This document shows, piece by piece, positions 50,081 to 55,425 of a stretch of 55,425 nucleotides of DNA. This DNA is from a virus. The stretch covers positions 1-55,425 of IMG/VR virus record IMGVR_UViG_3300047089_000323, one strand, 5' to 3'. The position numbers were made by a program, and so were the translations under genes. Each line of letters begins with the position of its first letter. Position 1 is the stretch's first letter. The notes beneath the pieces are model-generated. The model saw only the letters and a program-made list of their open reading frames with translations. It searched no databases and had not been told where the DNA came from.

Positions 50081-51034
50081 TCATGCCGCCTCCTCTTCGC
50101 CGCCGGGCCGCTCGGCCGCCGGCCGCTTGTCGGTGATGCGAAGCGACCGGACGGTGCGGGCGGCGACCGTGTACGCCTTGTAATCCGTCGGCTTGAAGGT
50201 GACGCGCCAGCCCGGCAGGTTCTCGATCGCTTCGGCGTCGCCGAGCAGATATTTGATCTCGTTCTCGATCTCGGCGCAGCGCGCCTCGTCGTCCTTGATC
50301 CGGGCTTTGAGCCCGGCACGCTGCGCCAGGATCGCCGGCAGACCGTTGTGGCCACTGGCGTCGAACGCCTTGCCGGCCGTCGCCGCCGCCGTCATCGCCC
50401 TGATCGCATCGGTGTCGCGCGCATAGTCGGGCGTGGGCTCGCGCTCCGCGGCGACATCGTCCCAGAACGCCCGCACCGCCAGCGCAATCCGCGTCTCGGT
50501 GGCGGCATGCCGCGGTACATCGAGCACGTGCACGTCCATGTCGAACGGATCCACCACGAGCCCCGCAATGGCCCCGAAGTCGGCCCCGGCGAGCATCATC
50601 TCGGTGATGGTCTGCAAGGTGATCCAGAACGGCGGCTCACGGCCGCCATCCCACTCGCGCTCGAACACCGACGGCGCCACGGTCTTGGTCTGCAGCACCC
50701 CCAGCCCGCGCGGATCGCCATGAATGAAAAAGTCGGGCGTGGCGCCGAGCCGCAGATCGGGATCGCGCAGATAGACGCCGGCAGGCTCCAGCTTCCATTC
50801 CGGACGCTTCTCCATGACCGCCTTGGCTACCGCCGGCTCCAGCCACCGCCCGCGCCGCAGCACGCGGTCGTCCGGCTTGGAAAACTCGATCCCGCGCTTC
50901 TCCAGGTGCAGCTTGAGCGCCGTGGCGTACGGATGCTGCCCGAACAGCGCGGCGACGGAACTGGCGGTCACGTCCTGCTTGCGCCATTCGAGCCATTCCT
51001 GCTCGGAGGTGATTTCACGCCGCTCGATCATCAT
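50081..51034 (-). CDS. YqaJ-type viral recombinase exonuclease
   Basis: 317 residues from ATG 51034, overlapping the gcrA stop. PD-(D/E)xK fold: EWLEWRKQDVTASSVAALFG at the start, RRGRWLEPAVAKAV, then LGATPDFFIHG (Asp) and GVLQTKTV, where Q replaces the usual glutamate of ExK (QxK variant). C-terminal helices (KARIKDDEARCAEIENEIKY). Predicted 5'-3' exonuclease that feeds 3' overhangs to RecT. Confidence 0.8.
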   Translation of the reverse strand: MMIERREITSEQEWLEWRKQDVTASSVAALFGQHPYATALKLHLEKRGIEFSKPDDRVLRRGRWLEPAVAKAVMEKRPEWKLEPAGVYLRDPDLRLGATPDFFIHGDPRGLGVLQTKTVAPSVFEREWDGGREPPFWITLQTITEMMLAGADFGAIAGLVVDPFDMDVHVLDVPRHAATETRIALAVRAFWDDVAAEREPTPDYARDTDAIRAMTAAATAGKAFDASGHNGLPAILAQRAGLKARIKDDEARCAEIENEIKYLLGDAEAIENLPGWRVTFKPTDYKAYTVAARTVRSLRITDKRPAAERPGGEEEAA

Positions 51035-51411
51035 CGCCTCGCAATCTGCAGGTGGTGGGGACAGTACGGCCGCCGCGCGTCGGTGACCGGAGCGCCGCAG
51101 AACAGGAATTCTCCGACGTCGACCACCCAGCGGCATTGGTTGTCGGCGAGATCGAACAGCGGACGGTTCACCGGCTTGCAACACGCCGGCACCGGCGCGG
51201 GCGCCGGGCGCAGTTTCGGCACGCGGCGATGCTCGGGCCTTGGCTTGCGCGCCTCCCGCATGACCCTGCGGCGGCCGAGCCCGAGCCGGTGAACTTTTCC
51301 GATCACGGCGTTGCGGGTGGTGTCGCCGAGGTCGCTGGCGATCTGCGCCGCCGAGAGCCCGGCGTCCCAGGAAGTTTTAAGGGTTTCGATCCGGGCCTGC
51401 GTCCACGGCAT
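51031..51411 (-). CDS. gcrA: GcrA cell-cycle regulator homologue
   Basis: 126 residues. N-terminal DNA-binding domain: MPWTQARIETLKTSWDAGLS, then AAQIASDLG and TRNAVIGKVHRLGL, an almost canonical GcrA start. A basic Pro-rich linker follows, then the C-terminal sigma-interacting domain: CRWVVD, EFLFCGAPV, PYCPHH. Host GcrA binds sigma70 and activates promoters with methylated GANTC. A phage copy could redirect host cell-cycle transcription or activate phage promoters. It heads the recombination operon, overlapping the exonuclease gene by 4 bp. Confidence 0.9.
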   Translation of the reverse strand: MPWTQARIETLKTSWDAGLSAAQIASDLGDTTRNAVIGKVHRLGLGRRRVMREARKPRPEHRRVPKLRPAPAPVPACCKPVNRPLFDLADNQCRWVVDVGEFLFCGAPVTDARRPYCPHHLQIARR

Positions 51412-51618
51412 TTATCCTCGCCCCTCGTCATCGGTGGCGTGCCGTTCGGTCAGGACATTATTTGACGCTCGCATCCAGCCTCTGGGCGACAGCAGGGTTG
51501 ACGGATTCGATTTCTGATAAGCGATAACGGGTCGGCGATGTGTGCGCCCGGCGGAGCCGCGTTGCTGCGCGCGCATGACCATCGCCAAATGTTTTAGTCC
51601 TTCGGCTGATTTTGCCAA
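51412..51618 (-). CDS. Possible small ORF upstream of gcrA
   Basis: 68 residues from a TTG start (GGGTGG upstream). Its TAA directly abuts the gcrA ATG (TAAATG), and the gcrA ribosome site GAGG lies within it, as in coupled genes. Composition is basic (RAQQRGSAGRTHRRPVIAYQ). No domain recognised, so it may be an untranslated leader instead. Confidence 0.3.
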   Translation of the reverse strand: MAKSAEGLKHLAMVMRAQQRGSAGRTHRRPVIAYQKSNPSTLLSPRGWMRASNNVLTERHATDDEGRG

Positions 51619-52053
51619 GCCACCCGCGGCCGCGTGCAGTGGTTTACGCAGTTGAACTAAATCTTACGTGATTGACATATGGTGGAACCGGCTTTGTCAG
51701 TCCGTTCGAACTAATCGTCGCGCAAAGCTTCTGAAAGTCGATCAAACATTTGATGCTATAGCGGACACCCGGACGGCCGCGTCATGGGGTGTTACATATT
51801 CGCACTAAATTCGTCACAAAATGCCGGAAAAATTCCAATAGAATCAATATCGGGTTTCGCCAATTTTGGGCCGGTTGCGGCGCATCGGCGGGTTGTTGCA
51901 ACCATAACCGGCGTCTTTCATTATTCCTCCTTGACCGTGCCATCTTGAAGCACGGCAAAACCTCCTGCGTCGGTAGCGGGCCGCGGCCGCATCCGTTGAA
52001 GAGTCTGACTGTTGGTAACGCGCATCTCTACGCGCACGAGAGAGTATTGTCTC
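51619..52053. promoter_or_regulatory. Divergent control region between recombination and right-end operons
   Basis: No gene seen in about 435 bp separating minus-strand gcrA and plus-strand AlpA-like genes. TGACATATGG...CTTTGTCA (about 51673-51700) is an inverted TGACA/TGTCA pair resembling an operator. GANTC sites occur at GAATC (about 51840) and GAGTC (about 52001), placing potential GcrA/CcrM sites here. No strong -35/-10 pair could be fixed. Confidence 0.4.
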
Positions 52054-52458
52054 ATGCCCACCGTTGAACCCAAAACGCGCGTATACAAAACCAATACTTC
52101 GACTAGGTATCGGAATACGGGGGGGGGGGGGGGTGAAAGTGGACTCAAGCCTGCACGCGAATACCGGCGACGGGTCGAACTAAAAACGGGCAGGTTTCCC
52201 GCACTTCTGTCCATTGACGAGGTGGTCGAGATCGTCGGTATATCGCGGCCGACGATCTACCGGCGCATCCGGAACGGTGAATTTCCAAGCGGTTTTTATC
52301 TGTTCGGTCATCGCGGGCCAATCCGTTGGGACCCCGCTGAAATCAAGAAGTGGTATCGCCAGCAAAAAACCGACGCCCGTCTGGACAAGATGCCAGTCCG
52401 GCCACGCCGGCGAATGACCGCAGCCAGCAAAAAAAAAGCTCGCGTCGGGAGGCGTTGA
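52054..52458 (+). CDS. AlpA-like helix-turn-helix regulator with poly-G tract
   Basis: 134 residues from ATG 52054 (GAGAGAG upstream). AlpA/MerR-like HTH: ALLSIDEVVEIVGISRPTIY then RRIRNGEFPSGF, LFGHRGPIRWDPAEIKKWYR. The N-terminal arm contains five consecutive Gly codons produced by 15 G in a row (52119-52133). A lysine run near the C-terminus is encoded by a run of A. Probable DNA-binding regulator of excision or of the right-end genes. Tract slippage would switch the gene off. Confidence 0.75.
   Translation: MPTVEPKTRVYKTNTSTRYRNTGGGGGESGLKPAREYRRRVELKTGRFPALLSIDEVVEIVGISRPTIYRRIRNGEFPSGFYLFGHRGPIRWDPAEIKKWYRQQKTDARLDKMPVRPRRRMTAASKKKARVGRR
52119..52133 (+). repeat. 15-base poly-G tract inside a coding gene
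   Basis: An uninterrupted run of 15 G inside the AlpA-like gene, in frame as Gly5. Such tracts mutate by slippage in bacterial contingency loci. They are also a known place for sequencing and assembly length errors. Confidence 0.9.
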
Positions 52459-52560
52459 ATGCGCGCCTTCCTCAACACCGAAAGCTCTCTGCTCCTCACC
52501 GTCATCACGCTCGGCCTGGTGATCTGGGCCGTCTGCATGCTGTGCGCGGTCGCGTCGTGA
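52459..52560 (+). CDS. 33-residue single-pass membrane peptide
   Basis: MRAFLNTESSLLLTVITLG then LVIWAVCMLCAVAS: a polar N-terminus and one hydrophobic helix of about 22 residues. It begins at the base after the HTH stop, and its TGA overlaps the methyltransferase ATG (TGATG), so coupling supports translation. Could be a small holin-like or membrane regulatory peptide. Confidence 0.5.
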   Translation: MRAFLNTESSLLLTVITLGLVIWAVCMLCAVAS

Positions 52561-53138
52561 TGGGCGGTCTTGCCTCTGGAACCGGCAATAAGCGCGCCCC
52601 GCTCGATCAGCGCGGCGACGATCTGTACGAGACTCCGGTCGAGGCGGTTACTGCGCTGTTGCGGGCGGAGATGCTGCCGCCGGTGATCTGGGAGCCGGCC
52701 TGCGGTCCTGGTGTAATCGTTCGCAGGCTGCGCGCCGCCGGGCATCAGGTCTACGCCACCGATCTGGTCGACTACGCCTCGCCCGACCAGGACTGCGCCG
52801 GCTGGGATTTTTTGATGGAGCGCCAGCTTCCGCTTGGCGTCACGGCGATCGTCACCAATCCGCCATTCAAGAACGCCGGCGAGTTTGTCGCACACGCGCT
52901 GTCGCTATGCCCGAAGGTCGTGATGCTGTTGCGACTGGCGTTTCTAGAAAGCGAACGGCGCTCGGCAATTCTCGATAACGCCCATTTGGCGCGCGTGTAT
53001 GTGTTTCGCAAACGCCTGCCGATGATGCACCGGCACGGCTGGAAAAGAAACTACTCCAACAGCGGCATGGCCTTCGCCTGGTTTGTCTGGGACGCCGGGC
53101 ACAAAGGGCCGACCGAGCTGCATCGGATGTCGTGGTGA
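52560..53138 (+). CDS. SAM-dependent methyltransferase, adenine-type
   Basis: 192 residues. DDLYETPVEAVTALL precedes motif I, IWEPACGPGVIVRRLRAAG (SAM binding, about 43-61), then VYATDLVDY (acidic motif II) and motif IV TNPPF (about 99-103), the (D/N)PP(Y/F) signature of amino-methyltransferases acting on DNA adenine or related substrates. A target-recognition domain is small or absent, so specificity is unclear. Could modify phage DNA for restriction escape or alter GANTC-like signalling; both are inference. Confidence 0.75.
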   Translation: MGGLASGTGNKRAPLDQRGDDLYETPVEAVTALLRAEMLPPVIWEPACGPGVIVRRLRAAGHQVYATDLVDYASPDQDCAGWDFLMERQLPLGVTAIVTNPPFKNAGEFVAHALSLCPKVVMLLRLAFLESERRSAILDNAHLARVYVFRKRLPMMHRHGWKRNYSNSGMAFAWFVWDAGHKGPTELHRMSW

Positions 53139-53221
53139 AATAATTCCCCTGCAACAGCGGCCCCACGGCGTACGCGCCATGGGTTGGAAGTGTGAATTCA
53201 CAAACATCGAGGTAACACCAA

Positions 53222-53914
53222 ATGAAGAAGTTCTTGTTAGCGAGCGCCCTCGCCTTCGCGGTCAGTTCGCCCGCCCTGGCCGACACGTTCCAAGCCGACT
53301 CGTTCTCGCAGCCGAACGGCTTCCAGGACGTCACTGTCACGCTCGGCGCACTCACTGAGACCGTGCGAGCCGGAGAGATCGACCTGCACCAGAACATTCC
53401 GGCTGCCGACTTGCTGGTCTGGTGCCTCGATCTGAACGACATCCTGCACGTGCCGTACACGTTCCAGGAACACACGCTGACGGCCGGTCAGACCCTGCCC
53501 GGTCTGCCTGCCGGTGGTCTGGACGGCGGCCAGCTCCGGCAGATCGCCTCGCTGATGCTGCGTGGCCTCACGCTGGGCGGCACCGATGCCCTGCAGGATG
53601 ACGCCGCCACCCAGCTCGCCATCTGGAGCGTACTGTACGGCGGCGCATTCTCCTCCAACGCCAGCGGCGCTCTCCTCACTCGCGTTAACCTGGAGCTCGC
53701 CGACTCGCAGGCCGGCGGCATTCTCGACTGCCCGACCTGCACGCTGACGGCGCTGACCGATGCCATTAGTGCGCCAAATCAAGCCCTCGGCTTCGCGTCG
53801 GTGCCCGTCCCCGGACCCATGGCGGGCGCCGGACTGCCGGGGCTACTCGCCGCCTGCCTCGGCATCTGGGGTCTCAATCGTCGCCGGCGTAACGCGACTA
53901 ACGCGACGGCGTAA
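53222..53914 (+). CDS. Secreted PEP-CTERM-type protein
   Basis: 230 residues with GAGG 9 bp upstream. Signal peptide at 1-20 (MKKFLLASALAFAVSSPALA, cleavage before DTFQ). Mature part is beta-rich with a CPTC pair. The C-terminus has the sorting signal VPVPGPMAGAGLPGL followed by a hydrophobic stretch and RRRR, the VPxxPxxGAGLPG form of PEP-CTERM used by exosortase in alphaproteobacteria. It would be exported and anchored or released at the cell surface. Such a protein is unexpected in a phage and could remodel the host envelope or exclude other phages. Confidence 0.8.
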   Translation: MKKFLLASALAFAVSSPALADTFQADSFSQPNGFQDVTVTLGALTETVRAGEIDLHQNIPAADLLVWCLDLNDILHVPYTFQEHTLTAGQTLPGLPAGGLDGGQLRQIASLMLRGLTLGGTDALQDDAATQLAIWSVLYGGAFSSNASGALLTRVNLELADSQAGGILDCPTCTLTALTDAISAPNQALGFASVPVPGPMAGAGLPGLLAACLGIWGLNRRRRNATNATA

Positions 53915-53966
53915 CGCGGTTTGTCGATGACGGCCTAACCCCTCCGGTCAGGTCCATCGGCAACGG

Positions 53967-54006
53967 CTCGCCGGGAATTGGTTACGCGTTCCCGGCGAGT
54001 TCTTTC
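53967..54006 (+). terminator. Rho-independent terminator
   Basis: CTCGCCGGGAA (53967-53977) pairs perfectly with TTCCCGGCGAG (53989-53999) across an 11-nt loop, followed by TTCTTTC. It lies 53 bp after the PEP-CTERM stop and should separate that transcript from the downstream genes. Confidence 0.8.
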
Positions 54007-54020
54007 AAAAGGACCTTCAG

Positions 54021-54284
54021 ATGAAGATTCCTATTCCGCGCACGATCGCCCATTGGTGGGACGTTTTCGTCGACTGGGGCGACGTCGATGTCATGGGGCC
54101 CATAGCCCGCGAAGACGGGCGTAACCGCCCTGGTGTCCGCCGCATCGATGTCCTGCTCGCCGCCGGCGGCATTTTCTGCGTCGGATATTACGGAATGCTT
54201 TACGGCTGGATGGGCGCGTTGCAGGGCGGGTCGCTGTATCTGCTGGTGATGATCAGCGCGCTTGGAATGCGTCAACATGACTGA
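54021..54284 (+). CDS. Small membrane protein
   Basis: 87 residues. Acidic amphipathic N-terminus (HWWDVFVDWGDVDVMGPIA), then two hydrophobic segments (IDVLLAAGGIFCVGYYGMLY and GGSLYLLVMISALGM). Possibly a holin or membrane accessory. Its stop overlaps the next start. Confidence 0.5.
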   Translation: MKIPIPRTIAHWWDVFVDWGDVDVMGPIAREDGRNRPGVRRIDVLLAAGGIFCVGYYGMLYGWMGALQGGSLYLLVMISALGMRQHD

Positions 54285-54717
54285 ACATCAGGCGCATCTC
54301 TTCACCAACCGCTGGCGCAAGCTCGTCGAGCCGCAGAAGGAAGTCACGTCACTGCATATTCCGCTGGTCTCGACATTGCGCTGGTGCCTGCGGCCGGATG
54401 TAGTTTGGAGGCACGTCCCCAACGGCGAGCACCGCGATCCGCGCACCGCGGCCAAGCTCAAGGCGATGGGAGTTCTCGCGGGCAGCGCCGACCTGGAATT
54501 CTTCTACCGCAACACCGCCGGTACGCCGTGCCTGCTGTTTCTCGAACTGAAACTTCCCGGCCGCAAATGCAGTGAAGCTCAGATGGGTTTTGCGCTCGCG
54601 GTAAAACTGCTCGGCGCCGAATACGAAGTCGCCTGCTCGATCGACGAGGCCATCGGCGTCATCGGCAAGCGCGGGCTCATACGATCGAATGTCGAAGTGT
54701 GCGGGAGGCGGTGGTGA
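54277..54717 (+). CDS. VRR-NUC-like nuclease
   Basis: 146 residues from ATG 54277. C-terminal VRR-NUC-type PD-(D/E)xK core: MGVLAGSADLEFFY supplies the metal aspartate and LLFLELKLPGRKCSEAQMGF the ExK motif plus the following Gln helix. The N-terminal module HLFTNRWRKLVEPQKEVTSL is shared with 46271-46495. Likely structure-specific DNA nuclease in replication or recombination. Confidence 0.75.
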   Translation: MTEHQAHLFTNRWRKLVEPQKEVTSLHIPLVSTLRWCLRPDVVWRHVPNGEHRDPRTAAKLKAMGVLAGSADLEFFYRNTAGTPCLLFLELKLPGRKCSEAQMGFALAVKLLGAEYEVACSIDEAIGVIGKRGLIRSNVEVCGRRW

Positions 54718-54743
54718 CTTGGAAACAGTAAAGGAAACAGCAA

Positions 54744-55022
54744 ATGAGCGAACAAGCCGTTGTAGTGACTACTAAGCATCGTGGGGTTTTCTTTGGTTAC
54801 GCCACCGAGATCGATGGCGAAATTATCAATCTTCGCGCCGCCCGGAATTGCCTGTCATGGTCATCCGAGATCAAAGGATTCATGGGGCTCGCAGCGACTG
54901 GACCGAACAAAAACTGCCGCGTTGGACCCAGTGCCGACATTTCGCTTCGCGATATCACCAGTGTCCTCAAATGCTCACCGGACGCAATTGTGGCGTGGGA
55001 GGAAGCGCCATGGAAAAAGTAA
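54744..55022 (+). CDS. Conserved phage protein (DUF6948-like)
   Basis: 92 residues. VVVTTKHRGVFFGYATEIDG, INLRAARNCLSWSSE, then GLAATGPNKNCRVGP and VAWEEAPW. This matches, from memory, the DUF6948 pattern of short beta-rich phage proteins of unknown role. It overlaps the next gene by 14 bp. Confidence 0.65.
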   Translation: MSEQAVVVTTKHRGVFFGYATEIDGEIINLRAARNCLSWSSEIKGFMGLAATGPNKNCRVGPSADISLRDITSVLKCSPDAIVAWEEAPWKK

Positions 55023-55425
55023 TTCTGCGGGGCGAAATTCCGAAGGTGGAGAACTTTAGCTCCGGCTACGGCAACGGTTACGGCAACGGCTACGGCTCCG
55101 GCTACGGCGACGGCGACGGCTACGGCTACGGCAACGGCTACGGCGACGGCTCCGGCTACGGCGACGGCGACGGCTACGGCTACGGCAACGGCTACGGCGA
55201 CGGCGACGGCTACGGCAACGGCTACGGCGACGGCTCCGGCAACGGCTACGGCGACGGCTCCGGCTCCGGCGACGGCTTGAAAGAATATTGGTTTGCTTCC
55301 ATTCCGTACTTCAAAAAAAAGTGGCCCGCTACCCAACAGCAACGACTCGCCAAATTAATTGAAACCGGAACGGTGATTGCTTTTTGGTGCTCGCATCACA
55401 ACGGCTTGCCGGCAAATGGTGGAAG
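55009..55425 (+). CDS. Gly-rich tandem-repeat protein, cut by the window end
   Basis: At least 139 residues, 3' end missing. Short unique start (MEKVILRGEIPKVENFSS), about 70 residues of alternating Gly with Tyr/Asn/Asp/Ser, then a folded segment (LKEYWFASIPYFKKKWPATQ, QRLAKLIETGTVIAFWCSHH). The repeat is encoded by six-base units GGCNAC/GGCTCC. The two conserved flanks suggest a real phage protein with an expandable linker. Function unknown. Confidence 0.65.
55057..55277 (+). repeat. Hexanucleotide tandem repeat (GGCTAC/GGCGAC/GGCAAC)
   Basis: About 36 degenerate copies of GGCNNC in frame encode Gly-X alternation. Longer blocks (GGCTACGGCAACGGCTACGG) recur, so the tract probably grows and shrinks by slippage or unequal recombination. 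Confidence 0.9.

Overview
The window looks like most of the genome of a tailed double-stranded DNA phage with a podovirus-type gene set: large terminase, portal, scaffold, a T7/P22-like HK97-fold coat protein, tail-tube-like proteins, fibre genes and very large ejection-type proteins. The host is inferred to be an alphaproteobacterium, probably of the Hyphomicrobiales (Bradyrhizobium-like). Reasons are a phage-encoded GcrA regulator, TTAA-N7-TTAAC boxes matching the CtrA consensus, a parS-like palindrome, a PEP-CTERM protein and high GC. No tyrosine integrase, RNA polymerase, DNA polymerase or tRNA gene was recognised. Both ends appear to cut genes, so the window is probably part of a larger or circularly permuted genome.

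Layout. 1-933 (+): a 39-bp direct repeat and a glycosyltransferase-like gene. 917-33937 (-): the virion block, running from portal (33158) through a Rho-N/SAP-like protein, a glycosyltransferase-glycosidase fusion, an amidase endolysin, membrane proteins, collagen-like fibres, small decoration-type proteins, scaffold, coat protein, head-tail adaptors, fibres, a tail-tube-B-like protein and three large internal proteins. 34057-36834 (+): packaging genes. 36857-42203 (-): small accessory genes, an OmpR-type winged-helix protein, a serine recombinase and an ArdC-type anti-restriction protein. 42402-51618 (-): replication and recombination (SSB-like, RepA-type helicase, RecT, YqaJ exonuclease), a ParB/radical-SAM fusion with a TcmP-like partner and an HNH protein, and GcrA. 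52054-55425 (+): AlpA-like HTH, methyltransferase, PEP-CTERM protein, a VRR-NUC-like nuclease and a Gly-rich repeat protein.

Most notable RNA features. The coat-protein gene is interrupted by two small related group I introns. Their removal restores a continuous 300-residue protein, and both introns sit after the same CGAGGGT target. A compact type II hammerhead ribozyme with every core base intact lies in the 122-bp gap before the ArdC gene. Four accessory-gene leaders carry a hairpin with an invariant CGACAA loop just before a shared ACGAAAGGT ribosome-binding site.

Regulation. Four TTAA-N7-TTAAC boxes lie 35-82 bp before virion gene starts. One shares its promoter with a 15/16 parS match and a GANTC site. 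Together with phage GcrA, a DNA adenine-type methyltransferase and a stand-alone OmpR-type DNA-binding protein, this suggests that virion expression is tied to the host cell-cycle circuit (CtrA/GcrA/CcrM/ParB). That is inference from motifs only. All calls were made by reading the sequence, with no database search.
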